Source: Pisolithus tinctorius (taxonomy: Eukaryota; Basidiomycota; Agaricomycetes; Boletales; Pisolithaceae). From it: a stretch of 64,000 nt of DNA. Position numbers and translations under genes: made by a program. The stretch spans positions 1,488,001-1,552,000 of the forward strand of contig JANFAH010000001.1 in assembly GCA_024663395.1 (NCBI GenBank), read 5' to 3'. Below the pieces are notes generated by a model. That model was given only the letters and a program-made list of their open reading frames with translations. It did no database searches and was not told the origin of the DNA. Below are positions 1 to 11,341 of this stretch, in pieces. Within the stretch, counting starts at the first letter, position 1. Each line of letters opens with the position of its first letter.

Positions 1-1699
1 TTGATTCATGTACCCATAGCACGGACCTTACTCCCCTGGGGAAGGAGAGGATAATACAATTGACTGGCTACACCACAAATGCACAAACCTAGTATCCCAC
101 CTTGACCCTGCAAAATAGACGACCTGGTAATTTTCAGTCTGGCAAAAACTTGGGAGACAAAACAACTTTCAGACCTGGACCAGGATGCGTCCAGGAATGC
201 GGCACATCCTGTTACCTGACACTGAAAAAGTTATCTCAGAGCTAGGTGCCGATCCCAGAGGATCTTACAAGTGGTGCAACGGTTAGTAGCGTAGGTAAGC
301 AGTACTTTTTCTCTCATTCCCGTGCCTCCAGTGCCCTGCTCGTTCCACGCATTGCTGGACCACTCTCGTCGTCGCACCCCACTCTGCTCCCTTTCCTCAC
401 ACTCTTCGTTTTCGACACCTCACAGCACCACCCAATCTGGGGTCCCTGGTGCATTAGCGGACCCATCAGGAGCAGCACAACCTGCGAGGCGTATCCATCC
501 GTCCTCACAGCTCACACCTCCAACAGGATCCTGCTCCCATCTGGGGTCGGAAAGTGCTCCGCGCTTCCCACATTCTCTCCCTTCCTTACTTCTCAGTTTC
601 CCAAGTACCTTCCCCAGCATTCATGCATCTTGCATTATGTCCGTAACTACCATATATAGCAATGCACATATCTCCTGCGTGTCAAAGTCAGACAACACCC
701 CTGGCTCCTTCTTAGGGCGGAGTTGGAGCGGGTTGGGCTGCGGAGTACAGCGGTCAAAGCCCGAAGCGAATCCGACCACTGGGTGGTGAGATATTCGACG
801 AACAGTGAGTGGAGGGGTATGAAGGAAAGTCTCGGAGGCTGAGGTCGGAGTCGGAGTTCGGGGGTCAGAGGTTGGAGGTCAGATGAGAGGGCATTGGGTT
901 CAGCTAGTGCGCTGCCCCCTTGCGTGAGCTCAGCCCTCGTATTTCAGAGGCAGAGTGGACTCAGAGGAAGTGGAGACGAAACTCCAGAGGGGACCGAGAG
1001 GGAGTCGAAGGTGGGGACTTTATTCGATATTCATACTGATTACATCGGAGTACTACGTGGCCTTATATACGATGTAGGTCAAGGGCGGTGCAGTATGGAA
1101 TGTAAACCAATAAGTGTATAGTGGGTTAGAGTCCTTCCGACACAAGGGACAGAGGGTAGGGATGACGGGGACCTTACCTGAGACAAAGAAACTACTACAA
1201 CGAGGAAGAGAGGGTAAATACCAAAGGAGTGGAAGAATGGAGAAAACCGACATGAGGGCAGAACCCTATCCAGAATGCAGGGCTGCAAGTCCGACAGCCC
1301 ACATGACCAACCTTAGGGTGGAGTTGAGCAGAGTTGGTCAGAACATGGACGGGGGACCTCAGAGAGGTGTGGAGATGTGTCGGGAGGGTCAGAGGAGTGC
1401 AGGAACACGTCGGAGGAGGGCGGAGAAGCGTGGGAACATGTCGGAAGAGGGTGGAGTAGGTGTTAGGGGCTTATGCTGGTGTCATGGTCATGACACTGCA
1501 CTGATAGTAGTAACATTCAAAGAATTAAAACATGTAACTGCCGTCGTGAAGCTAATCTTCTGCAAACACATCTAGATACAGTCTTCGATCCTGACTTAGA
1601 GGAAACACCCTAGACAGAAACTATGTTTGCCGGTTCGCATGTACAATCCTACTAATAATGTGGCATCCTCGCCCTGAGGGATCAGCGACACAAGCCAGA
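1..1699. other. Gene-free stretch, no recognisable function
   Basis: I see no gene I can support here. Open frames exist on both strands but they overlap one another and show no domain, no intron-linked continuation and no family resemblance. The part from about 780 to 1470 is purine-rich on the plus strand, with many GGAGG/GAGG runs, which keeps several frames open by composition alone. Positions 169-201 carry one copy of a dispersed motif (AGACCTGG...GCGTCCAGGAA) that recurs near 5226 and 32571. Confidence 0.5.
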
Positions 1700-1785
1700 G
1701 TAGTGCATGGGGCAGCGGGTAGACCCTTGGAAGTGGAACTGGTCCAACTTATCTGCCTTTAAACTACCATGTTGTTGACACCTTA
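1700..1785 (-). pseudogene. Relic of a phosphatidylserine-decarboxylase-like 3' end
   Basis: Read on the minus strand this short piece matches the C-terminal exon of the neighbouring decarboxylase gene. It gives KADKLDQFHFQGST where the gene has KGDELGQFHFGGST, so the segment around the self-cleavage site is recognisable, although the glycine before Gly-Ser has become Gln. The similarity fades quickly on both sides and a stop follows soon after. It lies about 200 bp beyond the stop codon of the larger copy in the same orientation, so a tandem duplication followed by decay is the simplest explanation. It is not functional. Confidence 0.65.
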
Positions 1786-1952
1786 CACTGAACCAAGTGA
1801 AACGCTCAAAGATAGCATTTGCTGCCATACGCCTGAACTGTTACATTGTACACAAACATGCCAAGGCACCAATTCAACTTCGTTATCGTACACGCGAGCG
1901 ACGACACTGTTTAAATCTGAGGTTATACAAACACATGACCAAAGTTATCATT

Positions 1953-3446
1953 TCAAGGCAGCTTTGTTGCGATGAGGATATCTTTGCCAACCCGCACCTT
2001 CGATCCCTCCAAAGGTTGGCCATCCTGGTCAATCAGCATCGCAGTCACGCCAGGTCGGAAGATGAGACAGTGGGTAGATCCGCCAAAGTGGAACTGGCCC
2101 AGCTCATCTCCCTTCTTGAGCTCCTGACCCTCGTTGACGACAATGTTACAGGTCGACACCTCGCCCAAGCCAACACCCACGAAGCACATCAAGCCAACGG
2201 GCTCCTCAGCTTGGATGTAGATCAAAGCATGCGTGGAAATGAAATGTTTGAGACAAAGTCCTGCAAGCAGGAAACGACGTCCAGATCCTTATGGCCATCG
2301 TCTAAGCAAGCTGCGTAGCAGGTAGGCGGTGGGTTAGGATGGGTTGCACCAGAAATGAGGCATGTCTTCACGACAGTACCATTCACGGGACTGCGCCAGT
2401 GGTGGTAGTCGAGAGATCCAAGCATAGCCTGAATAAGAGTCCCGTTGACAAATGTGTCAACAAGCTCATCCTCTGCGAGGATGTGGTTGAGGGAGTAGGG
2501 GGTATTTTTGATCCAGAATCTGTCTGTCTTCTTGAAGTTGTAGTAAAGCATGTGGACGGTAGACGAGCATGTAGAGTTGACGATCGCTGGGTTGTCGGGA
2601 TAGACCATGGCATGGTGGACAGCTTTCAACTCCCTGACGAAGAGCCCATCATAGGATTTGAACCCGTAGTGAGGGTCGCTGGTGTTGCAAATGAAGAAGT
2701 TGTCAAACATATCCTGATCAGGAGTGCCACCAGCACTTTGGACCATGGCATTGAGTGCTGCGGTACTGAGCCAACTGCCAGCTCCATCGTGGATGACATT
2801 GGTGGATGCTGTCGATGTAAGGTACTTGTGCCATGCGGTGAACACCCTACAGAATCTCTCATTGACTCCAGGGTGGGTGAATGCGTTATAGCCCACAGGA
2901 GTGTTGCAGAAACGCGAAATGATACCGTAATAGGGAACAGCTGTCACCATAGCACTCACACCCTCACCAAAACTGGGGGCTGTCGTCAGGTTCATATTGA
3001 TCATCTCCATCAAGTCCACATAATCTTCGATCTAGACTGAGATGAGCAGAGTAATAGTTACAAAAATCGAAATTACATACCTTCTCTTGGTCCTTGTTCT
3101 GAGGCGGGGGTGCTTGCTCGAACATCTCGTTGAATGCAGCATAGACTACACCCTCCCTCTCAATGTAATCTTGGAATTCCTGCACTATAGGGTGCAATCC
3201 ATGGACAGTATAAGCTTGCTCCTGGCCAACAGTGAAGCAATAGTGGCACCGCAGGCAGCTTAGGTCGAACGTAATGCCGGTTCTGCTTATTGCCATCTCC
3301 AGGCTTTCCCCCACCTTCACAACACGCGTGCAGGTTTTAGGGTCACGGCCATGGATAATACGACTGTGCACGAGCAAGTCGCTCACAAATGTTTCAACGG
3401 CTGCTGGGTCCTTGGGGAGCCATCTGCAGACGGTAGTTCTGGGCAT
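1953..3446 (-). pseudogene. Phosphatidylserine decarboxylase-like (PsiD-like) gene, frameshifted
   Basis: Members of this family are pyruvoyl-dependent decarboxylases. They include phosphatidylserine decarboxylases and the fungal L-tryptophan decarboxylase PsiD. Exon 1 starts at 3446 and has the N-terminal domain typical of the fungal branch (WLPKDP near residue 9, then HPIVQEF...IERE). Its end at 3081 is followed by a GTATGT intron (3080-3032), and exon 2 starts at 3031. Exon 2 carries family motifs such as YYGFKSYDGLFVREL, HHWRSPVNGTV and many conserved aromatic residues. The last part has GEVSTCNIVV and GQFHFGGST, in which Gly-Ser is the self-cleavage site that creates the pyruvoyl group. 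Exon 1 probably also hides an intron beginning near 3318. The frame changes at 2236-2245, where GAAAT is repeated in tandem on the plus strand. Removing one unit restores the expected reading VSNISTHALIYIQ, so the gene looks broken by a 5-bp duplication. Substrate cannot be told from sequence: it may be phosphatidylserine, tryptophan or another aromatic amino acid. Confidence 0.8.
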
Positions 3447-4033
3447 AGTTAATGCTGATTACAGTCAGTGTGAAGGTGTGATGGTACTAAGAGGTGAGGA
3501 AACAAAAGCCTGGAGAACGAAGGACAAATCTGAACCATGTTATACAACCCAGTTCGCCAAAGCATATCGGGCCACCCACCCTGAAGCAGTAATACAATTG
3601 GAGCTTTGGCTTCTTGTCACAAGACATGTCGGTTGACCCTGGGCAAACAAGATTTTGCCCCTGGCTACGGGGAATGATGCGTAACTGACAGAAAGAATGG
3701 TAGCAAGTGTGGAAGCTGATTGGAAGATCTGATCAACCTGGAACAGTGAGATGGAATTCCCCACAGATCACGAAGAACCCGTATCCATGGTTAGACCACA
3801 CGATAAACCGGTACTGGGACACATGACCGATAATCGGATAAATAATGCAGGAGGCCCATCACAGGTATTCCTAGAAAACAAAGAAGGACCTACGCTTCGA
3901 ATCCAAGCCGATTCTGGAAGGACTGCACCATTGGATCACGGTGGAGCTGTTAACACAGCATCAGAGTATGTCGATCCAGCTGTGGATGGTACCAAGGGGA
4001 GGTCATGCCTTGAAGCTTCTGTCGAATTTTCCT

Positions 4034-4335
4034 CTTGAGTCCTATAATGCCATTAGGCAACAATATCCAATGTCCCTCCTAGATGCCATTGACTGGCATT
4101 CAGCAGGTTCCATTCATTCTGTCTTTAGAACTGTGGCGAATGAGAATGCTGCCATGGGTATACTTACTGGATTTATCTCCTGGCACAGCTACGCCATTGA
4201 GTCCTATAATGCCATTGGACAATAATACCACAATGTTCCTTCACTGATCTAGGCACCATTCACATCAGCATTCGGCTGGCATCATGCCCACTGTCATGAG
4301 AATCGCGGCGAACGAAAATGTTGTATCTTACCAGA
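4034..4335. repeat. Degenerate tandem duplication, unit about 163 bp
   Basis: The phrase GAGTCCTATAATGCCATT occurs near 4037 and again near 4199. The following sequence stays alignable, for example CCTAGATGCCATT...GGCATTCAGC against TCTAGGCACCATT...GGCATCATGC, and GCGAATGAGAATGCTG against GCGAACGAAAATGTTG. Two imperfect units of about 163 bp are therefore present. No coding function is apparent. Confidence 0.6.
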
Positions 4336-4689
4336 ATTCACAATCACACCTTCTCGCAAAGGGGAAGGTACCTCATCGATCATAGGTGAAACTGTCATCA
4401 CTAGACAGACAGATAACACTTACCTGGATAGACCAAATCGTCGCATGCGGCATAAAGTAGCCACAACAGAGTCTCTTTTCTCCACCTCTTCGTACATTTA
4501 TGAGCAGTCAGTTTGGTGGTTCTTTGAGTTACTATATAGAGGAATCAGGATGCAAAGATTTGTTTGGGCAGGTGTTCTTCCAGGGAGATGGGTATCCTTC
4601 GTGTCCACAGCCGGGAGCAGCCTCCAACCTACAATTCAGGCGAGCCATCGTATGGATCCAAATCCCAGTACTGAAACCAATTTCGAAGG

Positions 4690-4965
4690 GTGTGTGGTAG
4701 GATGTCGAGAGTGCTATCGACATGCTGGTAACTATCGTGGCCCAGCCCCCACTGCCACATATTATTGCTCAGGTATCGTCAACGCTGTATGGACGCTTGG
4801 AGGGCAGATCTGCGGCAGAACTTCATTATGATTATGTGTCCAGCCCATCCTCCACATCATTGAAGACTGCTCGTACGTTGCTCACTGACCATACCCACAA
4901 TAACTCACCATGCAACAGTTACGTCATCTACCACCCTATATCATCCACCTCGCCGGACACCTGAA
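4690..4965 (+). pseudogene. Fragment of an unknown gene family, also present at 31.8-32.1 kb
   Basis: The plus-strand reading PTATYYCSGIVNAVWTLGGQ aligns with PTATFYHLGIIDTVWMLGGQ from the minus strand near 32.0 kb. Downstream, AACAGTTACGTCATCTACCA (near 4914) matches AACAGTTATGTCATTTACCA of the other copy. The copy here keeps CpG dinucleotides where the other has TpG or CpA. I do not recognise the family. It may be an exon of a repeated host gene or part of a mobile element. Confidence 0.5.
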
Positions 4966-5182
4966 TGCTGGTGGGAGAGAATGTGCATTGATGCAGGCTT
5001 GCGGTATTGGTCATAGAACGGTGACACAGGGTGAGGCAAGGGTACGTGCAAAATGCACACCACTGTCCATGATGTGTTACACAATACACCTCAATTATGC
5101 TAAGCAGTTTGCACGATGTTCCGAAGGATAACGAATGCTAAATGTTGAACCCCAACATTCCAATTCTCCCCAACCCCCCACG

Positions 5183-5330
5183 TGACCAGAGTTAACGGTC
5201 CAGTATGATCGTGAATGACAAAGAGTTTACAGACCTGGGCCTAACAGCGTCCAGGAATAGTACACATACATTCCAGGACGCGGAGCAGTCCTGGTCTGTT
5301 TTCATCTTTTGTTGCACACGATCATGATGG
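5183..5330. repeat. Inverted pair of a dispersed AGACCTGG...GTCCAGGAA motif
   Basis: The left half (about 5218-5258) reads ACAAAGAGTTTACAGACC then TGGGCC and GCGTCCAGGAAT. The reverse complement of the right half (about 5262-5318) reads similarly, with AACAGACCAGGACTGC and GCGTCCTGGAAT. A copy at 32520-32605 resembles the left half including its flank (GGTATGATCATTGAGGACAA against AGTATGATCGTGAATGACAA). A further copy lies at 169-201. These look like ends of a dispersed mobile element placed head to head, or one imperfect hairpin. I cannot assign the family. Confidence 0.5.
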
Positions 5331-5505
5331 TGTTTGGTCCGACCTCCGTCTACCCATAAAAGGCGTATTTTTTTTTGCTTTGAGATTGCAGTCATGCATT
5401 TCTTCGCCATGACAAGTATGTAACGTCATCCGATTGCAAATACATCCCTGTCCCCCTTTCTCCTTTGTCTCCTCGCTCCTCCGAACGCCTCTGTCAACAT
5501 CTACC

Positions 5506-6450
5506 ATGGCAGAAAATCGAGGTCCTCCTGTCTTTCTCTCGAGGCTTGACCTCGATCACACCGATGATGTTACGACGATAAGTTATGCTAGTTTGTGGGA
5601 GAATTACACTTTTGTTGGTTTTTTTGCAGACGGTGCGAGTTGTGGGGGAGATCGTCTTCCACCCCGGACAGTGGTCACACAAGCGAGTTTGTTGAAGGAG
5701 TTCATTGAACAGTATCAGTTTCTTACACGAGTTGATTTGTTGGCCATTTGTGATCGGCATTGTATTGCCATTGGTAGTTGTTTATGTTTGCAGGGTTTGC
5801 GGGACCTCCTTCGCCTTCACACATGTACAGAGCGCTGCAGTGTGGCTCCTTATGTTTTCAGGTTGTTGAGTCGTCGTCATTCTCTTCGCTTTCTGGTCTG
5901 TGAAGGTGCTCCTGCCATTCAGCAAGTGTATCTGCACAATGCTCGGGAGGGAAGTCGTCGGCATATGCATGACACTCGGCAGCGTCGTCGAGGCTCTCAA
6001 ATGGGAGAACTGTTCGAGAACGGTGAACGGACCACCGTCAAATTTCCTCCTCATCGGTCATTCGATCAGAGAGTGGAGGTCGTGAAGGAATGGCAGCACC
6101 GAATGAACCCATGTCACCTACAGCAGGGCGTGTGTGCGGTTTGTGCACAGTTGTTTTTCAATCGTGATTTGCAGGACATTTCACCAACTCCAGGTATGTT
6201 GAAGCTCCTTCGTAATGATTATTTGCCGCAAAAGGTATGGCCGCGAAGTTATGCCATTGACCTTTATCATGGCGCACTTCTGTCTCCCAAGGGTCTCCGT
6301 AGGTTGGATGATGTGGGCGCCATCCAGATGTGTGAGCGATGTCGTCGTAGTTTGACAGGGAAGAGTCCATCACAGCCTGTCGATGCCCTCGCCAACTTTC
6401 AGTACTACAGTTGGAGTGAGCTGCCTTCCGAAGTAAGAGACATCTTTTGA
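5506..6450 (+). pseudogene. Helitron protein, N-terminal region
   Basis: The frame begins at the ATG at 5506 (MAENRGPPVF) and runs to an in-frame TGA at 6448-6450. It contains cysteine pairs spaced as in the N-terminal part of fungal Helitron proteins: CDRHCIAIG, CTERC, CAVCAQLFF and CERCRRSL. The next segment resumes in exactly the same frame after the TGA, so this is the front of one protein rather than a separate gene. The TGA stands where an Arg codon CGA would fit after one C-to-T change. The role of this region in Helitrons is not well defined; zinc binding is plausible from the cysteines. Confidence 0.75.
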
Positions 6451-8742
6451 TCTGCATCGCCATTCGAGTTGGCATTGGTATCCTTGGTGCGAGCATCTAC
6501 CATTACACATCACTATCAATTGAAAATGGCACAAGGAGGTTGTTTGCCTGAAGAAGCTAGTCAGACTTATTCGAGGGGAAATATCGCAATCTTGCCTCAA
6601 GATGTAACAGGGTTGCGACATGTGCTGCCGCCCTCCGTTGACGACGTAAAAGACACTCTCTGTGTTGTATTCTGCAGCAGAAAGTTTAGACCTACTAAAG
6701 AAGCGCTGGTGCAGTTTCATCCTGTGTTGGTGTCGAAGAGTAACATCGAGATTATGATCAATTTCCTCATCGCTGAAAATCAGTGGTATAAGCTTTGGGG
6801 TGTAAGATTCGACCATGCAAATTTGGAAAGCCTGCTGCAGGGATGTGAAGACGTCGTTCCTGTGCAAGGCATGCAGATCACTCATCTGCTGTCATCATCG
6901 TCCGATGTCAATGGAAGTGATCATGATTGGCATGATTTATGTGGAGAACTCGTCATGGAGAACGTTGCATATATGATGGGGGATCATTCTTCCCAGAGTT
7001 GCCAGACCATGAAGGCACAGGCAATGGCGCATGCGCTTGGTCATGGGCAATTTGTGAGTAGCACTTCAGGTTCTCAGCTGGTGAACGACTCCAACCCATA
7101 CTTGATGAGTGCATTGTTTCCACATTTGGATCCTTGGGGTATAGGGAGCTTTAATCCTCCCGAGAGGTCGAAAGTGCAACAAATCCCGCTGGAACGTCAG
7201 GTGAAGAATTTGTTGAATCAGGCCAACTCTCCTTTTGTGAGAGACTGCAGTTTCGCATTTGTCTGTTGGAACTTGGTACAGAAGCGAGAAGCGCAAGAGA
7301 ACATCATGTTTTCAATCAAGTCGTGTCGTTGCAGCGAGCTTGTGTCGCAAATGTGCCAGTTATCTGATTGTGTTTGTGAGTTTGCAAAAAAGTGTTCGAC
7401 GGGATCCATTCCAAAGGTGCTTTCCACAGATGAAAAGAAGGTAATGCGTTTGTTTCGTGAATTGATGGTGATTTCCAAAAAATTGTGGGGCAGCGCGGGT
7501 TATAAGCTTTGTCGTAGAAATGAAATCTGGTCGCTGACATGCGCTTTCGGAATTCCAGCATTGTTTATTACACTTAATCCACATGATTTGTCTAACGTTC
7601 TTGTTGGTCACTTTGGAGGCAGCAGTGAAGGAGAGTGGCATGTGATGTCTTCTTATCAGCGAGCAGCTTTTGTTGCATCACATCCAGCTGCGGCAGCCAT
7701 GGCCTTCCACGAGTGTGTCCAGGCTTTCATAGACGTCGTTCTTCGATATAACTGTGGAAGCGGGTTGTTTGGCAAGTGTTTAGCGTACTATGGCATGGTA
7801 GAAGCTCAAGGTCGTGGTAGCCTGCACTGTCACATGTTGGTGTGGGTGGGGGGGAATCCTAATCCCGATCGCTTGAGATCGAGAATGCAAGAAGATGGTG
7901 TTTTTCAATCTTCTGTTATATGTTGGCTGGAAGATACCATCAAATGCGAAATACCTGGGATGACAGATGTACTGGGCATGGAAAATGATCTTCCCCTTTC
8001 TTATAACAACGACAACGACGACTTTGATCCTCATGTCGAACGTCCACCTCAAGTTGAAGAGCTCGATGAGCGAGCATTTGCTACCGAATTTCAGGATTTT
8101 GTGAGGCGATTGGCTGTCAAATGTAACTGGCATTGACATACAGCAATGTGTTATAAACATTTGAAGGCTGGAGAGGTCGCAGCAGATCATAATTGTCAAA
8201 TGCGAATAGATGGTTCGGTGCGCCCTTTCACAGCCCTCGATCCTGAAACAGGATCTATTTTGTTGCGAAGGCTTCATCCTTGGATCAATAATTTTAATGA
8301 CATCGTCCTCTTTTTATTACAATGTAACATGGACATTAAGTATATTGGTTCCAGACCGGCTGCCAAAGCACTCACTTATTATATTGGTGATTACATCGCT
8401 AAGGACGAGCTAAAGGTCCACGTCGGTCTGCAAGCTTTACAGAGCACTATTGAAAGCCATCAGGAACGCTTTCGCGATGACAACGTGTTTTCTATCGAGT
8501 TTAAAAATAAGAATCTTCTTACTAAGACTGTCAATGCCATGATGGGGAGGCATGAGATTTCCCATCAGCAGGTAATGAGCCACCTCGTAGGTGGTGGTGA
8601 TCATTATGCAAGTCATGAATTCCATACTATACATTTCTATGAATTTCTCGACATCATCGATCAATCTAACTGTATTGACTGTGATCGGTTGGACCACACG
8701 CAGTGTTGTTCTCCGCTGTATGGTGCAAGTTGTGTCGCCTGA
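6451..8742 (+). pseudogene. Helitron Rep (HUH) nuclease region
   Basis: This segment continues in the same frame as the N-terminal part. It contains the Helitron helicase-like N-terminal domain: FGIPALFITLNPHD (near 7550), FGKCLAYYGMVEAQGRGS, and the two-histidine metal-binding motif LHCHMLVW near 7820. After an in-frame TGA at 8134-8136 the frame continues with CYKHLK and the catalytic tyrosine motif ALTYYIGDYIAKDELKVHV near 8370, the part that attacks DNA and stays covalently attached. A third stop, TGA, lies at 8740-8742. The catalytic residues I can see (HxH and the tyrosines) are retained, so inactivation is by stop codons rather than active-site loss. Confidence 0.85.
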
Positions 8743-9960
8743 CCTGCTGACGGCACGTTGACAGTTAACAGTGACACTGTCAATTATTGTTTACGACCCA
8801 CTTGCGACCCCATCGACGGAATGTCCTTGTGGCAGTTCATTCAGTGAACCCAAAAAGCCGTGAAGCTTAAGAACAGCAACTGTGTAAAGAATTCCGAAAG
8901 GACAGATTGCTCGATGGAAGTCAGGAAGGATGGAAAGCACTCTGAACAAGATCGACCTCCCTACACTCATCATGCCCATGCACAATTTGCAGATTCACGT
9001 CATCCGCAATATCATACTTATGATCTCTGTGTTCGAAATCATGTGGTTGTACCTGTTCTCATAGGGGATGCTATCCCTCATCCTGACGGTTCAGAAAGTC
9101 ATTGCGAAGATTTCTGTAAAAGCATGCTTACGCTCTTTAAACCATGGCGATGTCCTTGCGATCTTTTAGAGAGTCATCCTAATTGGTCAACAGCTTTCGA
9201 AAGCTGTGAGTTTCCTGATGATATAGCTTGTTTAATTGAGAACTTTACCGTTGAAGGGGAATGTAAAGACACACAAACCCATGAGAACATCGATTTGATG
9301 GACGCCAAGTTCGCTTGACAGCTTCCCACTCCTTCGATGCTTGCTGAAGAGAATCTTAATATAGGTCATCTTCATGAAGCGTTGATGGAAGATGCTCAAC
9401 TTAATCCTGAGTTCAATGAAGTTGACTGTCAAAATTCCTGTCAGGAGGACATTCCTGAAGACGAGCAGCAGATAATACAGATGCTAAAGTTGCATCCACA
9501 ACGGAACGTTTGCACTCCTGGAAGCCAAGGTAGTCTTGGAAGCGTTCAATGTTTGCAGAAAGGAATTGACGACAAGTTGGCTGTTCATAGCAGCATCATG
9601 ACCGCTGCGAAAAAGAGGAAAAGACCTGCGAATGCCAAGTGTGAAGAGGACAGAATGGACATGGAACGAGAAGGCATTGATGCATGCGAACCGTCCATAA
9701 CTGTTCATTCTGTTTATGACCAAGATACTTTGATGATGGACAGTAAGCAAACGTCCAAAGTCGAGGATCGGGAAAGCCATGCAAAGAACGTTATAAGCAA
9801 TTGGCAACTCTCTGAAAACAGTGAGCAACTACGTGCATTTAGTATCGTAGCAGACCATATGATTGCGGAAAGGGATGACCAATTACTGATGTTCATCACT
9901 GGAATCGCAGGATCTGGGAAAAGCCATGTGATACATGCTATTCAGGACTTTTTTCAATGA
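8743..9960 (+). pseudogene. Helitron linker and start of the PIF1-like helicase
   Basis: The frame carries on through in-frame TGA codons at 8845-8847, 9316-9318 and 9958-9960. The linker is hydrophilic and not conserved in a way I can name. The helicase begins with SEQLRAFSIVADHM and the Walker A loop GIAGSGKSHVIHAI near 9903, which binds ATP. The stop at 9958 lies in FFQ[TGA]MHRGHEL, where related Helitrons commonly have Arg. No start codon or intron signal suggests that these pieces are expressed separately. Confidence 0.8.
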
Positions 9961-11341
9961 ATGCACCGTGGGCATGAACTTTTCTTGAGTGCTCCAACGG
10001 GGAGTGCAGCATCGCTTATAGGTGGATACACAATTCATGCATTAACATATATGGGAATCTGTTCTGGTCAGCGAAATCAGGAGGATCTACAACATTTATG
10101 GCGAACTGTGAAATATCTCATCCTCGACGAGGTGTCCATGGTGTCTGCTGAATTACTTACTGAGATTGCGGAGTGCATTGCGTCTGCAAAGGCCGATGAT
10201 CCTTCCGGGAACGATAAACCATTTGGGGGTGGTGAATATAATCTTCGCCAGAGATATGGGGCAGCTATGTCCAGTAAATGGAGCTGCGTTGTATTCCTGG
10301 AATTTGGTTCAGAATCTCGACCGACATACTTTCGAGACAGTGCGAAGTCAGCAACGGCTGTTCGGGGCTTACATTTGGCGCAATCTGAGCCACGTTGTTC
10401 AGCTTCAAAAAAATGAGCGGGCTCATGATGATCCTGAGTTCGTGGAGTTGCTAAGTCGTATACGAAGTGGAAATGCTTCCACACGACCCGAGAATGGTCA
10501 ATCAGATTATGAACTGTTGATGAGTCGTCTATTGACTCGCTTACAAGCAGAGAGTCCTGCTGAGTTTGAGTCTTTTCGAGATGCTCCTGTGATATTTGGC
10601 AAGCGACGATTGCGCAATCAATACAACGATGAGAAGGCGAAGTTGTACATGTGTGCCACTGGCCAACCATTCCAGTATTACACCGCTGAGCATATCTGTA
10701 AAGGTAAACCCATGAGTGGCGAAGATAACCATCAATTGTCACGTGTACGACCAAAGGAATCCAAAGAAAGTTTGGGAAAGCTTCCTCTTCTACCCAGGAT
10801 GCCTGTGCAAATAACAGAAAACTTGGCATTAGAGTATAGGATCATTAATGGCACCTGTGGAGTTCTTCGTGACGTCATGTATGAAGAAGTGAATGGAGCA
10901 AGAACAGCTCAGTGTGCATACGTCGAAATTCCTTCCACTGAACTACGAGTTCCAAACAGACCAACTCATCTCGTGCCCATCTTTCCTCAGCCATGCACTA
11001 TCACATATCGTGGTGAAGATAATTGTCTTTTCAAGATAACGCGACGTCAGTTACCGCTGGTACCTGCCTGGGCATTTACTGATTACAAAGTCCAGGGCGT
11101 TTTGCTATGCAATGCTATAGTTGATCTTGCGAGCACTCGAGGAATCCAACATGCCTATGTGATGCTCTCTTGAGCCATGTCTCTTCACAACATCACCATT
11201 CTTCGATACTTCACTCCTCATCGTTCCCTTGGGCGCCTTCAAGAAGATCTTCACAACGAATTATGTCGTTTATCTTTTTTGGATCAAAGCACATGAATCC
11301 AGTATGAGGATCATGAACAGAAGATGTCTTTTCTCCGTTGA
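9961..11341 (+). pseudogene. Helitron PIF1-like helicase, C-terminal half
   Basis: Helicase motifs follow in order: APTGSAA (motif Ia), YLILDEVSMV (Walker B, near 10117), FARDMGQLCPV (motif III-like), and near the end AWAFTDYKVQG, then QHAYVMLS[TGA]AMSLHNITILR, which is the motif V/VI region. A one-base indel in the G run near 10229-10233 moves the protein from frame 1 to frame 2. Two more TGA codons (11171-11173 and 11294-11296) lie where an Arg would complete family motifs. The frame finally ends at the TGA at 11339-11341, giving the protein its expected C-terminus shortly after the last helicase motif. Confidence 0.8.

Larger units (their letters stand above)
3447..5182. other. Intergenic, decayed repeats and a gene fragment
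   Basis: No intact gene is visible. The stretch contains a degenerate tandem duplication (4034-4335) and a short gene-like fragment (4690-4965) that recurs inverted at 31.8-32.1 kb. Both have their own entries. The remaining open frames are short and unsupported. Confidence 0.5.
5434..11341 (+). mobile_element. Decayed autonomous Helitron (coding core)
   Basis: This block encodes, in one long plus-strand frame, the domain order of a fungal Helitron: an N-terminal cysteine-rich region, the Helitron helicase-like/Rep (HUH-type) nuclease, a linker, and a PIF1-like helicase. Helitrons move by rolling-circle replication, in which Rep nicks and rejoins single strands and the helicase unwinds. At least eight in-frame TGA codons and one single-base frameshift interrupt the frame, so this copy cannot make the protein. 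I could not identify the TC...CTRR termini with confidence, so the true element is longer than given and may reach 24 kb (see the split gene further on). Confidence 0.85.

Noticed and set aside
1114..1575. 153-residue plus-strand frame
   Set aside because: It lies in purine-rich DNA where several frames stay open. The protein is low-complexity Arg/Gly/Glu without a family motif.
5506..11341. TGA read as an amino acid (recoding) in the Helitron frame
   Set aside because: Real genes here, such as the decarboxylase neighbourhood and the ten-exon gene, use normal stops including TGA. The TGA sites fit CpG decay of CGA, and the same frame also has a one-base frameshift.
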